64,000 nt of DNA. It comes from Nyssa sinensis (taxonomy: Eukaryota; Streptophyta; Magnoliopsida; Cornales; Nyssaceae). The notes beneath the pieces are model-generated. The model was not told where the DNA came from, made no database searches, and was given only the letters and a program-made list of their open reading frames with translations. A program made the position numbers and the translations under genes. Location: positions 38,784,754-38,848,753 of the forward strand of contig CM018035.1 in the NCBI GenBank assembly GCA_008638375.1, read 5' to 3'. Shown here piece after piece: positions 11,501 through 23,097 of the stretch; the first letter of the stretch is position 1, and every line of letters starts with the position of its first letter.

Positions 11501-12704
11501 TCCTAAGGTATAACCAATTCAATTGGCATTCATTTTGGAGTTCAAACTAGTTCATATGCTCGGTTTAAAGGTTTGATAATCCGAACTGTACATGGGTCGT
11601 TCATGCTCATTTCTTGGTGGTTTTCAATGAGATTCAGCTTGTTTTGATCCCCTCTTCATGGGGCTTCATTTCCCATTCAAGAAAATGGATTTAAATGAAA
11701 GTTCGCGAGGTTGGGGTTTTGAACCCGTACCTGCAAGTGAATATTTGGAGGCCATTGTTTGTGATTTTTGGTCGCGGTCACGCGTTTTTATAACCCTCAT
11801 GACTTCTTCTTGAAGTCCATATACACCAAAAAGAGTTTGGCTCCCCCTGTTTCAGACCTTGCTATATCATGGTCTCCAATGGCGGTTTCTTCTGGGTCTT
11901 ATGGTTTTAGGTGTTTTCAAGGCTTCCTTTCATGTTTAAAACACTTCTAAATATATATTAAACATCATACTTAAAAGAATAACTCTAAAACAGTTCTTAA
12001 TAATGCAATATTCTAAAGAGAGAAAAATGGAAAACTTGAGTTTTCTCACCTTCTTTCCCTCGGTTTCCTTCCTTTTTCTTGCTTTAAATCCTTCCTTAGC
12101 TTCTCAGTTCTTCTTCTTTTGGTTTCTTTTGCGAGAAGAAAGCATGGTTTGCATGCTTGGCTTTTTAAAGAGAAAGTGACCGACCTTTCTCTCTCCTCCA
12201 TTCTCTCTCTTCCCTCATGACCTCATGGCCGAAATCCTTCACTTCTCAATTAATTTTTCTTACACAAATTAAATTTTACTTTTCCCATTCAGCTTTCTCT
12301 TGGTTTTTTGCAAGATATTTCATATATATATACATATAATATAATACACACACTTACATGTGAAGAAACACACACTATATGGCCGACACACACACACCTT
12401 ATACACTGTTCACACTTGCACATGTATATCTATATAAATATATATAAATATATATATGAGACAATTAATTATATAATATATATATATATATATAATGTTT
12501 CTATGTATATACATGCATACATAATTATACATATATATGCCTTCATGTAATGTGTATAAAATAATTATCTCATATAAATAATTAATCATTTTTTGTAAAG
12601 AATTAATTATTTCTTTGCTTGTATTTTCTTTTGTTATACTCATTTTTCTTAGCCTCGTAATGTGTGCCATATGACCCGGTATCCCGGGTCGGGATATTAC
12701 ATTT
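8586..12704 (-). mobile_element. Solo LTR A1 with TTTTT target duplications
   Basis: The LTR itself is 8591-12699, about 4.1 kb. On the minus strand it starts TGTAATATCCCGACCCGGG and ends CGGGTCGTGACA. Five T residues flank each side, and the interrupted D LTR resumes after the second set (TTTTTAATCTCCATGGA versus the uninterrupted copy at 18085). It has no primer site, gene or second LTR. It holds three degenerate repeats of about 90 bp at 9180-9440 and CA- and TA-rich microsatellites near 12320-12500. The ORFs inside it are shadows of this non-coding repeat. Confidence 0.85.
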
Positions 12705-13079
12705 TTAATCTCCATGGATTCTGAAGAAATTTTAAGTTCAAAATTCTGAAGTGTTTTTATGAAAATATCTGCAAGACTTCTAAATTTAAATTCTCATTGC
12801 TATATGCTTTCTATTTCAAATGTACTATCGTTTTAATTATAAATTCTAACATGGCATGCAAAATTCACTTCTTGATGTTGCTTACAGTTGGTATGTTTGT
12901 TTTTTGCATGTCCATGCAAAAGTCATTTTTATTAAATGCCTCTTAAAATAAATGTGTTTATTCTATCTATGCTTTAATAGATTCCTGTACATCGTGATTT
13001 AAATTCCTGAGGCTCATGTGTTAAATGTTTCAAGTATGGTCCTCCAAGTATTTAAAAACTCCGTTAAACTGTCCATGTT

Positions 13080-13290
13080 TTGAATACGCATGAAAACCCA
13101 CCCTTTTTATTGAAGTCATATTTTTATACTCATGAAAAACATCTATTTTAAAAGTCATATTTCAAACGCTCATGAGAAGCATATATTTGAAGAAGTCCTG
13201 TTTTTAAATGCTTATTAAAAGCATTTCTTAAAGAAGCCATGTTTTAAATGCTCATAAAAAGCATTTCTTGAAGAAGCTATGTTTTTGCAA
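13080..13290 (+). repeat. Tandem expansion in D LTR1 only
   Basis: About four degenerate units of roughly 50 bp repeat the pattern AAGAAGYCATGTTTTAAATGCTCATRAAAAGCAT in overlapping forms. The matching part of LTR2 near 18310-18350 has a single unit. Because the two LTRs of one element start identical, the difference arose after insertion. Confidence 0.55.
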
Positions 13291-14348
13291 GATAATGATG
13301 CATAAGCATCAAAAACTATTGAGCTCATGTCGGGTTCTCAATTTCGCAGATGCTTGGTAGAAGGTTTATCCCCTAGGCAAGAGATCTCTCAAAAGTAAAA
13401 TTAGGGTCTGGTTCGAAACAGATCCTTGAGTTAAAAAGTGAAAAGATGAAAAGGTTTTTAGAAATGGTAGCAAGTTTTAAACCCCATTATCTGAAACGGG
13501 TTTTTATATAACCCTTTAAAGTTTTGAAGAAGAAGAAATTTACATCCTTCATTTTCATGGAAAGGATTTCAAATTATTTCCCTGGTCTTCAAATGCCCAC
13601 TCTGTATATGTTTATCAAGTCTGTTGCGTATTAAATGCTTTATTGAATGCCTTAAAAATGCATCATGCTATGTGATTTGAAGAATTCTTATATTCTGTGA
13701 TCATTGAAATACGTGCCTAGCTTGAATGCCTTGTATGCTTCACACTATCTTTTTGAATAATTTTGTTTTCTGTATCTGAAGTATATGTACAATTGGTAAT
13801 GTATGTTTATATGAACCTTTTCTTATAACTAACCCCCTACTAGTTAAAACCTATGACAAATACTGGAATTACTCATAAACTTAGTTTAGCTTACCCGGAT
13901 TTTATCTGTCCCCTTTTCAGGTGAATCAAGGACAGTCTTGATTTGGTGACAAAGATGATGAGTCTGACCATTTTTGGAGAAATGTTTAAGCAATTTCTTT
14001 AGTAAATATCTATGAACTTTTTATAAGAATCTTTGTATTAGAAGACAGTACACAGTTATGTATTAAGCCCACAAGGCAGCTGAATATGTAATGTATATAT
14101 AAACTTTAGATTCTTATTATGCTCTAATTTTATTATCATGTGTACCGCTATAAAGAGCGGCAATGTCAGGCGAATGTGTGAAAGTTTAAATAAGAAAAGA
14201 AAAGAAAAATTTTTTCACGCTTCCGCAACCACAGGCCGCACCGTTGTCCGATACTGTTGCTTATGTGAGCCTTGCCATAAAGTCCCGGCTGAAGGGTGGC
14301 GGTCGCGATACGAGATCCGCACAGGGTGGGTTTCGGGTCGTGATAGAG

Positions 14349-14362
14349 TGGTATCAGAGCCA
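14349..14362 (+). other. Primer-binding site of element D (initiator Met tRNA)
   Basis: TGGTATCAGAGCCA is a perfect 14-base match to the plant initiator-methionine tRNA primer site and lies three bases after the LTR1 end. Confidence 0.9.
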
Positions 14363-14437
14363 TAGGTTAATGATCTTTGGGGAAGACTAAGTCGTGATTG
14401 AGGTTTAGAAGTAATTAAGATTTCTGATACCACAGAG

Positions 14438-14449
14438 TGGTATCAGAGC
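14438..14449 (+). repeat. Second primer-site-like copy in element D
   Basis: TGGTATCAGAGC recurs 89 bases after the first primer site, and the flanking bases are also repeated (TTTGGGGAAGACTAAGTCGT versus TTTGGGAAAGACCGAGTCAT). This is a tandem duplication of the whole segment downstream of the LTR; the second copy matches 12 bases of the primer site. Confidence 0.75.
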
Positions 14450-14591
14450 TTTAGGTCTTTGGGAAAGACCGAGTCATGATTGAGGTTAAGAAATAAATAA
14501 GATTTGTCCCAGGTTGAGTTAAACAACTTAGGGAATTTAAAAAAAAAAAAAAATAGAACAGAACTACGAGTTAGGTACGTTCTAGGCTACC

Positions 14592-14893
14592 TAAGATAGG
14601 TGAAGTACATGATATGATATGAAGGCGAGGTATGGGACTCGCGTTATAAGAAGTAGATATGTGAAGTATGTGATATGAAATGAAGGCGGGGTATGGGACC
14701 CGCATTACACAAGTAAGTATGTGAAGTATATGACATGATAGGAAGGCGGGGTATGGGACTCGCAATACATGAAATAGATATGTGAAGTATGTGATACGAA
14801 ATAAAGGCGGGGTATGGGACTCGCAGTATATGAAATAGATATGTAAAGTATGTGATACGAAATGAAGGCGGGGTATGGGACCCGTAGTTAAAT
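14592..14893 (+). repeat. Five tandem units of about 60 bp in the D interior
   Basis: Each unit has the order TAGATATGTGAAGTATGTGA, a short spacer, then GGCGGGGTATGGGACYCGC. Units begin near 14592, 14651, 14711, 14772 and 14833. They take up over a third of the interior and are its only GC-rich part. Confidence 0.8.
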
Positions 14894-15150
14894 AGAAATA
14901 GAACGAGAAGTAATCTAGATTATAAAAATCACCACGAGAACCAAGGATAATAAATATTTAACCTTGTAAATACGAAATAGGTAAATGAAAACCCTATGTG
15001 ATGATGGAAAACTAACAAGATGTGTTTTTCAGTAAAGATGGTGAACACTAGAAGAAATGCATGGAATTCTGATGATAGATAGAAATAATGTAAGGAGACT
15101 AGAACTCTTGAAATAAAGAACACACGAGTTTTGTGGACAAAACTATTTTA

Positions 15151-15162
15151 AGGAGGGGAGGA
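15151..15162 (+). other. Polypurine tract of element D
   Basis: AGGAGGGGAGGA directly precedes TGTAACACCCC and fixes the start of LTR2. Confidence 0.85.
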
Positions 15163-15587
15163 TGTAACACCCCAACCTTGATTAATTAATAGTTAGTTTG
15201 TTAATTATTAATTAGAACCGACATAAAGAATGATTAAGAAAGTTAATCGAGAATCTCTCGACAGTCACAATAGACCAATAAAATAATTGAACACCTCAAG
15301 AGAGAAGGGTGTAATACCCGAACCTAAATACCAATTAATTAGGTGAAATGATGTCATTTTAGCACTATGGAAATTCGAGTTAGCGAACTACGGAAAACCC
15401 AAAGAAATAAAAAGTGACACGAGGCCTCTGGCATTGAAACAAATCAAAATAGGAAACGATCGGAAGAAACCGTGTCGAAATAGGAGCAACAAAAAAGAGT
15501 TTGGAGAGGAAATAATTGAAACAAAATTCTGCGCCTGCCAAACGAGGCCTAAGCCAAAAGGGGGGAAAATGCCCAAAAGTGAGGCCA

Positions 15588-15660
15588 AGGGGATTTGAAC
15601 CCTTGACCAAGTGGGGCAAGACTTTATGCACCTAAAAACTTACCAAGTAGGTTGCTAGCA
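15588..15660 (-). other. tRNA-like module in D LTR2
   Basis: This is the same antisense box-A/box-B arrangement as in LTR1: box B GGTTCAAATCC at 15601-15591 and box-A-like CAACCTACTTGGTA at 15654-15641. Box B is unchanged from LTR1; box A has lost one consensus base. Confidence 0.5.
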
Positions 15661-17535
15661 TCCTTGTGTCTAGATATGCAACAAATTGTATTCAAACACA
15701 ATTTAGCCAAGGCCACCTCTCAAATTGGCCAATGGCCATGCATGCAAATCCTTCATCATTAGCTCACATCATCTCCTTTCAACTTCCACATCAATCATAC
15801 GATCCCACCAAATTCTGATATACATGCATCTATACATATATAGGTATATATGTATGAGAATGCTATAGTGTATATATATGTATACCACACACCTTGACCC
15901 TCCAAAAATCAGTGTGCTGCAGACAGTGAGTGAGTGATTTTCTGTGTGTTGTGTGGGTGTTAGAGAGAGAAGAGTGAGAGAGAGGAGCATTGTGTGTGAG
16001 AGGAAGGTTTATATACATGTGTGTGTGTGTGTGCATATAAGTGTCACCCAAGTGCACGTGAAGGAGTCTGGGCAACTTTAAGGGGCATTGAGAGGGCCTG
16101 AACCAAGCCAAGAAGAGAACAACCCACTGTCAAGAGGATATAAACCTCAAACTGCCTTACTTTCTTTGGTTAAATTTTAGTATAGTTTTGATATTGTTGA
16201 GCCTATTAAATTGCATGCATGATGTTTAGAATAAGAAACCTTGTTTAAGGCATGAAATTAGAGCCCTAAAACAGCCTAGAACACTAAAGCCGTATACAAA
16301 ACGCCATGGATGGACCTTAGAGGTGCAGGTCTGAAAATGCCATGGTTGTCAAGACCTCGAATAGAGACCATTGGTGTTCCAAAACCACTTAGACGCGTTC
16401 AAAAACCTCAAAATAAGGCCTCCAAAACCTGAGTTGCAGGTTTCGGCCATGAAACCCAGTTCCTATTCTGGACTCCTAAACCTATTTTTGAAGATAAGAA
16501 CGTAAACCCCATGAAAAATAAATCATCCTAGAAGAAAGCTCATGGAATTTGACTCAAAAATGAGCCTGTGGAGTCAAGTTGCAGGTTCGGGTATCCAAGG
16601 TTAGACCAAATGATAGGTTAGTTTTAATGTGACAAATGAATGCCAAAAGATTGGCTAACCCTGTAGGAACATGGAAGAGCACAAAACAGAGAAAATTAGT
16701 GGTTAAAAATGCACAAAAATGGAAGAAAAGAAATCTAGAAATTAGGGCAACAGTGAAGAAATCAGTGAAAAAGAGGATTAGTCGACTCACTATTTGAATC
16801 GAGCCACACGAGTTGACTTGGGACACGTGTAAAAAGGTGGGGGTGGCCACTACATTATTTGAACGACATTGTTTTGAATTAGGTTAAAACGGTTCAGAGG
16901 AAAGGAACCAAACCGGTCGGTCTAGGGGTTAAATAAACCAGTTTAGGGTTTTAAACCAGAAACCCTCCGATTCAGTGATTAAATTAATTAAAAGAAAACC
17001 AGAATTTTACTTAATTATACTTTGACCCCAATAGTTCTACAGAATTGTATTCTGGCCCAGTTCTTGAAAAATTAATGCAAATAAACCCTTGAAAAATAAA
17101 TAAATAAATAATAAAACAATTTATTTAATTAATTAGGTAAAATGACGATTTTACCCCTAGGTCATAAATAAGTCAAACGAAGTCCAAATTAAATAAATAA
17201 ATAGTAGATTTTTATTATTTTGGGCATTTTGGACCCAATGGCAGGGTCTGTTTGAAGAGACGAGACTCCAAAAAATTAAGACACGTTAAGGTATAAATTA
17301 CCAAATTGCCCTTAACGTGCCCGAAGCCAAATAAAAAGTCGAGGGGGTCTAAATTGACTTTCTTCGACGTTCCAAACCCAATGGTGAGGTCCATATTACG
17401 AAATAAGGTGCAAAAAAAATACAACACGACAACACATGAAGTAGTAAAATCAAACTTAAAATAATAAAGTTATCAGAGGTGTCTAAATTAGAATGAAATT
17501 CCGAACTCGTTAATTTTACGTAGGTGACAATTATA

Positions 17536-17793
17536 ATGGATAAGAAATAGAAGGAATTTATAATTATGACCAAGGCTCAGAGGGCAACAGATAAAAAGTA
17601 GCAGGAGTTCATGGAAGACTTGTCGTGGCAACAAAAAGTAATTGCCTGGAAAATTATGATTGCCAAGACAACCGAAATCGTCTCAGTCAGACCATTCTTA
17701 TATAAAACCTCAATAGTCCTAATGAGCCGATTCGCACATGAAGCAGTAGTAAGGAGACTTGCTGAGGCAAAACTAAAAGAGGAAGAAGAATGA
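17536..17793 (+). pseudogene. Exon-like small reading frame in D LTR2
   Basis: This is the second copy of the unrecognised frame at 8041. It has stops at the fifth and twenty-second codons and a TGA after the KEEEE run, so it is more decayed than LTR1's copy. The conserved middle IAKTTEIVSVRPF is intact. The AG...GT flanks (TACGTAG before, TAGAG|GTACTA after) are kept. Confidence 0.45.
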
Positions 17794-20700
17794 GAAAACA
17801 CAAAAACCTTAAACGAATGGCTTTAGAGGTACTATCTATTTATTATTAAAGCGCGTAAGGTAACTAAATATGTAATACAGTAATGAGCTAGACTAATTTT
17901 TAGAATTAGGCTTACACAGTCTAAGAATAGATCAAGAGTACAAGCTTATTTAATTGCATATGAAAATTTATGAAAAATCTCATAAATTATTTTAGGTTAA
18001 GAAGAGAGAGGGGAAAAGGGAAAGCACCTCTTGAGAGCCAGCCTAACATATAAGGTGAGTAACCTTACATTTGAAGTGGAGATTTAATTCCATGGATTTG
18101 CATAATGTTTTAAATATCAAATTCATTCTTTACACAAGTTCCTGTTTTTAAATATTCTGTTATGACATGCTTAGTGAATAATTTTACTACAGTTCTTTTA
18201 AGATATATTTCAGCATGTCTGAGATTTCAATTTTGAATGTTATTAAATATTCTGAATTTGCATATTTCATGTATTTCAAGATCCTATCTTGAGGTTATGA
18301 ACCATATGTTTTGAATGCTCATAAATGCATCTACGTGAAGAAATTATGGGTTAAATGTTTTTAAACACAAGATAAACTGTGCATAAGCACCACGAATTTT
18401 GTTGAGTATCTTCGAAACTCAACCACGAAATGAATAAATGCCAGGTAACAGGATCTAATCCCCCAAGCATATGAGATATCTTCACGTAAAGTAAAATGGG
18501 AATCTGGTTCGAAACGGATTCCACTAATGAAAGTGATAAGGTGTGTGTTGGAAATGGAAGCATGGTTTTTCCCTCATTTTCACCATGCATATTTGCATGA
18601 TTTGAAATTCATACACTTTACATGAAAAGTACCTGTTTAGCTTGAATACTTTAAATGTTTCAAAGCTATCTGTTTAAAGAATGCATATACTCTATTTTCC
18701 AAGTATACGAGCAATTGGTAATGAGTATTTTATAAACTCTCATTGTGCAAAACCACTGCCAATTGAAACCCATGACAGATGCTGGAATTACTCACAAGCT
18801 TAGTTTAGCTTACCCAGATTTTATCCGTCCCCCTTTCAGGTGATCAAGGACAGTCTTGATTTGGTGACAAAGATGATGAGTTTGACCATTTTTGGAGAAA
18901 TGTTTAAGCAGCTTCTTTAGTAAATATCTATGAACTTTTGATAAGAATCTTTGTATTAGAAGACAGTACGCAGTTATGTATTAAGCCCACATGGCAGCTG
19001 AATATGTAATGTATATATAAACTTTAGATTCTTATTATGCTCTAATTTTATTATCATGTGTACTGCTATGAATAGCGGCAGTATCAAGGCGGATGTGCGA
19101 AAGCTTAAATAAGAAAATAAAAGAAAAAGTTTTTCACGCTTCCGCAACCACAGGCCGCACCGTTGTCCAATACTGTTGCTTATGTGAGCCTTGCCCTAAA
19201 GCTTCGGCTGAAGGGTGGCGGTCGCGATACGAGATCTGCACAGGGTGGGTTTCGGGTCGTGACAATAGGCCTCGCTGAATACTACTACTTTGAGCTCGTA
19301 TTCGGTGCCATAGGCCTCGCCAAATAATACTACTCTGTGTACAGTGTATAATAATAATAAATGTTCTGCTCGGAGTCTGGACTCGAAGGTCATAAATAGC
19401 ATTAGATGGAAATGTGACTGAGCAGAAATCCGGTACTAATGATATATCAAGATCATGCTATTTCCCGTGAAGAATAAAGTGGAATCATAATGGTTTGAAT
19501 AAATTGTCTGGCCCTCACAGCCCTAGGTACAGGTGTACAACAAGAAATCTATGCACAAATGTACAATCATGATCAAGATATATATATATATATAATATAT
19601 CAATGTGACTCAATAAATACTGGGAAGTGTGTAAAGAGTACAACAGGCAATGTATATACAAGGAACTATGACTTGGCTTGGAATGTAGCACATATAGAGA
19701 TCAGAGATTACTTACATTTTACTGTTTCTGTCTAGAAGGTCAAACCCACCTTCTTCTTGTCTCTCGGTATTCCTATGATTCAGGAAACTCATCTCAGTCT
19801 ATGCATATATATATATATATATATATTCAACTCATGTTATTCATCAAATTTTAGGTCTCTTTTATTCCCGGGACCTCTTTTTCTCAAATCGGACTCCACG
19901 TTTAAGCCCGGAATGCTCGAAATACTAAATTTTCACTATTCTTTTATTTAAATTGGAGTCTGTTGGACTACTTTTGACTTAGGGACATTTTGATAATTTT
20001 TCTTCTTTAAATTATTAAATATTATTTTATTACTTGGGTTAATTCACAATTAACCATAATTTCTGGGCATAAGTATAATTCACAAAATTTTATTTAAATT
20101 TAAATTAGTTAAACAATAATTAAATCTATCCTGTGGATACTGTCAATGTTTCACTAGCACTGAAACCATCATTTAATAACTGCTCCGGGTTTTCTCAAAT
20201 TTTCCAGCGACTTCTGTTAATCCTCTTTTGCTACCCACTAGCAGTAACCTCTAAAGCTGGGTTTAATACTTATTATTTGCCTTCAAAGCCTCAGCAAGCT
20301 CCTTCTCAAGCAACTGTATCTTTACTACATGATTTATCTCACAGAACGAGGACTATCAACCTCTCTTTGATGTTGACCTCCGTATGGACTCGGTTGATCT
20401 TTTGAGGACTCTTGTGCTTGATCAGTCTTCACAGATGGCTTCCTTCCTTTGTCACACTGTTTGATTGGTGCTCTTCACTTATTCCATTCTTCTTGTTTAT
20501 GTACTTGCTTCGATTCTGTTCCTCCTCTATCAATTTCAGCTTCTCCTTATATTATTAGTTGCTTCCTCCCATAGGCATTCTTAAAATCCAGTCCAAGATA
20601 GACCATATAGCTCGTGAATTTTTAAGAACAAGCCACCAGAGAAATCCTTCAGCATTTTCTACAGTTTCATCACTTTGCCCAATTTTATGTCTGTCATTAT

Positions 20701-21220
20701 AGCACCGAGTGTAGCTTAGCTTCCCTTTTGCTCAGAACTCCGGCTGCTTCTACTTATCCATCCATCAGGTCAGTCCGCAACTGCCCCACATCAGTCCTTC
20801 AATCTCAACGTCCTTTACAAAATCCTTCATTGCTATATAGACACACACCACACAGCGCTGCTGCTGCTCTTCATCAGCCTGCTTCAAAATCGTCCACTGC
20901 TACACAAACACACACACCGCACAGCGTTGCTGCTGCTCTCAATTTCTTTCTCTCTCTCTTTTCTGAATTTTCTCCTATTTTCTTTTGTTGAATTTCTACA
21001 CCTGCACTGACCTATATACATACATATATATATATATATATATATTTTATATATATATGGCTTCTTGCATGCAGGGCTTGAGATTGCCACCTGCCCATTT
21101 CTCCCTTTTGTTTTTTGTAAAATGGAGAACATCTCACATGCACGCACGGCTCTACTCATTGTCTCCCATCTTCTCATTTCTCTCACCGACCATGTGACTG
21201 CCACACACCACATTTAAATA

Positions 21221-21223
<3 letters not shown>

Positions 21224-21262
<39 letters not shown>
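21224..21262. repeat. AT dinucleotide microsatellite
   Basis: An almost uninterrupted AT run of about 38 bases in LTR C; similar shorter runs lie near 21020-21060. Confidence 0.9.
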
Positions 21263-21263
<1 letters not shown>

Positions 21264-21502
21264 GTTTCCTGTTGGAACACCACAACCACACACATGTATA
21301 TAATGTATTTCTCACTTGCTTCAGTTGCACTGCCCCACACTTTCTTGGTTGCCACCTGTTTCATGTTGCACACATGCACATATGTATACATATTTCTTTT
21401 CTCTTCAGCTGTCACGCTACACGTATACCTGCTCTCTCTCTTTTAAATTCCGTTTAAACCAACCTTGAGTCGGTGGCAATGCCACCCGTCCAAATTTCTC
21501 AC

Positions 21503-22657
21503 TTAGAGCAACTCCAAGGGGGAGTTGCATCAGGGGTGGCAAACTCATAATCGCTTATAACTGTCAAAATGTCACTCCAAATTCTACTGTTTTGGACTCC
21601 AACGGAGGTGGCATCACGGGTTGGAAAATGCCATTCATGTTCTTGAGGTTGCATTTTTACAACCTTTGGACAGAGAAAATGGAGAGGTGCCAAATGAACG
21701 ATTCGGCCATTTTAAGCCATTTCCATTTCTACTGTTCTAACGGCACCATTCCAATGAACTATATTTCAACCAAAAAATTCTATATATACAGAGATTTTGT
21801 AATGAGAAAACTTACCAAAGCCAGGAAAAATGATCCGAAAAAAATCGCTTGCTGCCTCTGAAAATCACTCATTTTTCCTGATTTTTCTTGCACAGAGAGA
21901 GGGGAAGCGGAAGGAGGCGCAAGCGCAGGAGAGGGGAAGGGGAGGGAGGCGCAGGGGGAAGGGGAAGGGGAAGGGGAAGGGGAGGGAACGCAGGGGAGAA
22001 GGGGAAGGGAAAGGAAGTGACTGGGAAGGAAATGAGAGAGGGGGTTTTAAGAGAGGCACAACAAAAATGAAGTCTCACGGTGGTGTTTCTGCTTCATACA
22101 TACATACATATATATATATATAATTGATGGGTTTTAAAATAGATTTTTTTTTATTTTCGTTAATTGTTACAATTCTAATTGATTTTTTAAATTAAATTCA
22201 GTTTTGTAATTTAAATTGAATTTTTTTATTTTAGTTTATTTATTTTTTTGTTAATTTAGGGTGATTTTATTTATTTAACTAATTTTTATAATTAAAGAAT
22301 TTTTTTTCTATTTTAGTTAATTGTTATTTAGAATTTAAATTAAATTTTTTAATTAAATTAATTTTTGTAACTTGATTTAATTTTTAATTATTTTTGAATT
22401 TGAATTTGAATTTGAAATTTTGATTATAAAATATATCTATTAAATTGCGATCGTTATGAAAACTATACCCGTTAAAATATAACTGTTAAATTTAATTACA
22501 TTTTTTAATAAAAAATATTAAAATATTAAAATAGCACCCCATTTTAGCACCTGTCATTGGAGCAGATTTATAATTTAGGAGTGCCAAAACACTATTCAAG
22601 GTTGTAAATGGATGATTTGGCACCCCAAAATGCAAACTTCCTTTGGAGTTGCTCTTA
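21503..22657. mobile_element. Harbinger-like non-autonomous DNA transposon (about 1.15 kb)
   Basis: Terminal inverted repeats GAGCAACTCCAA (from 21506) and TTGGAGTTGCTC (to 22654) are flanked by the trinucleotide TTA on both sides, the target duplication and terminus style of PIF/Harbinger elements. Subterminal copies recur inside (GACTCCAACGGAGGTGGCAT near 21595; CATTGGAGCAGATTT near 22555). The interior has a purine-rich block (21893-22036) and an AT-rich half, with no transposase. It sits within LTR C and would need a transposase supplied elsewhere. The 89- and 97-codon frames over it are low-complexity or unsupported. Confidence 0.75.
21893..22036 (+). repeat. Purine-only G-rich tract inside the Harbinger-like element
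   Basis: About 140 bases are almost entirely G and A on the plus strand with many GGGG/GGGAA units. It could form triplex or quadruplex DNA. The Arg/Gly- and Pro-rich frames called over it are translations of the repeat. Confidence 0.75.
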
Positions 22658-23097
22658 ATCCTTCCACTTGGTCATGTTGCATGCTCACTTCTCACAAACC
22701 ATGTGCGGCACATGGTTTCCATACCACTCACGGCAGCACAAATATCTATATAAATATTGACATATATATATATATATATACATATATTTGTATCAACATA
22801 TCTATATATATATATATATATATCTTTTTATTTATTTTTTATTATTATTATTTTTTTATACCATGTTATTTATTTTTCTCAGTTCCGGGGTCGAATCATT
22901 TTGACCATTTTCACTTGCAAATCTTATTGGGCAATTTCATATTGCTCGCCCATTTAAATTGATTCATGGCCTACGATTATTATTATAATATTTCAAGCAC
23001 TCTAATATTTCAATTTAAATTTGAAATGTATTCACGTAATAATTTGACTTACAGCTCAGGGTCACATGTCATAGCCCGATCCAACTCGGGTTGGGTA

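Larger units (their letters stand above)
5656..14345 (+). mobile_element. LTR1 of element D, interrupted by A1
   Basis: The LTR starts TGTAACACCCC and ends GGGTCGTGATA, a decayed form of GTGACA, just before the primer site. Its first part (5656-8590) aligns with 15163-18080 nearly base for base, and its last part (12705-14345) with 18083-19264. It carries a tRNA-like module near 6120 and an exon-like frame at 8041. After the A1 insertion it is about 0.45 kb longer than LTR2, largely through a tandem expansion at 13080-13290. The two LTRs differ by scattered substitutions, so D is not young. Short ORFs here are not conserved as proteins except the one at 8041. Confidence 0.85.
14346..15162 (+). 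mobile_element. Interior of element D (non-coding)
   Basis: About 0.8 kb lies between primer site and polypurine tract. It consists of a duplicated primer-site segment (14346-14520), a poly-A run, five tandem units of about 60 bp (14592-14893) and an AT-rich tail ending TTTTGTGGACAAAACTATTT before the tract. That tail resembles the end of element E's interior (GGGGACAAACTTATTTTTAA), suggesting a common coding ancestor whose genes were deleted. No frame here has a known domain. Confidence 0.8.
5656..19264 (+). mobile_element. Element D: complete non-autonomous LTR retrotransposon
   Basis: Two long direct repeats beginning TGTAACACCCC bracket an interior of only about 0.8 kb that has a Met-initiator primer site at one end and a polypurine tract at the other. 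The target duplication is ATAGT/ATAGG (5651-5655 and 19265-19269), one mismatch. LTR2 is about 4.1 kb; LTR1 is about 4.6 kb after subtracting nested solo LTR A1. There is no gag or pol, so it must have depended on another element. The interior keeps a pol-like 3' tail next to the tract, pointing to a chromodomain-type Gypsy parent. Long LTRs with a very short interior do not fit the usual TRIM or LARD size classes. Confidence 0.85.
15163..19264 (+). mobile_element. LTR2 of element D (uninterrupted)
   Basis: About 4.1 kb from TGTAACACCCC to GGGTCGTGACA. It is the uninterrupted reference for LTR1 and shows where A1 landed. It contains the tRNA-like module (15588-15660), the exon-like frame (17536-17793), a conserved pyrimidine-AG block near 18810-18842 and the GC-rich terminal block shared with the A, G, H, I and J LTRs. 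No complete gene is present. Confidence 0.85.

Noticed and set aside
14138..14365. Small frame repeated at several LTR ends (14138, 19093, 50227)
   Set aside because: The protein similarity only reflects the conserved GC-rich LTR terminus; frames start and stop differently in each copy and run across the LTR/primer-site border at 14345.
14592..14893. CRISPR array
   Set aside because: The repeats are head-to-tail without unique spacers and sit in the interior of a plant retroelement.
20133..20991. Host gene fragment in LTR C
   Set aside because: Two open frames of about 90 codons have no recognisable domain, no splice structure and low-complexity segments.
21830..22123. Arg/Gly-rich 97-codon frame
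   Set aside because: It is the translation of a purine tract inside a Harbinger-like element; low complexity, no domain.
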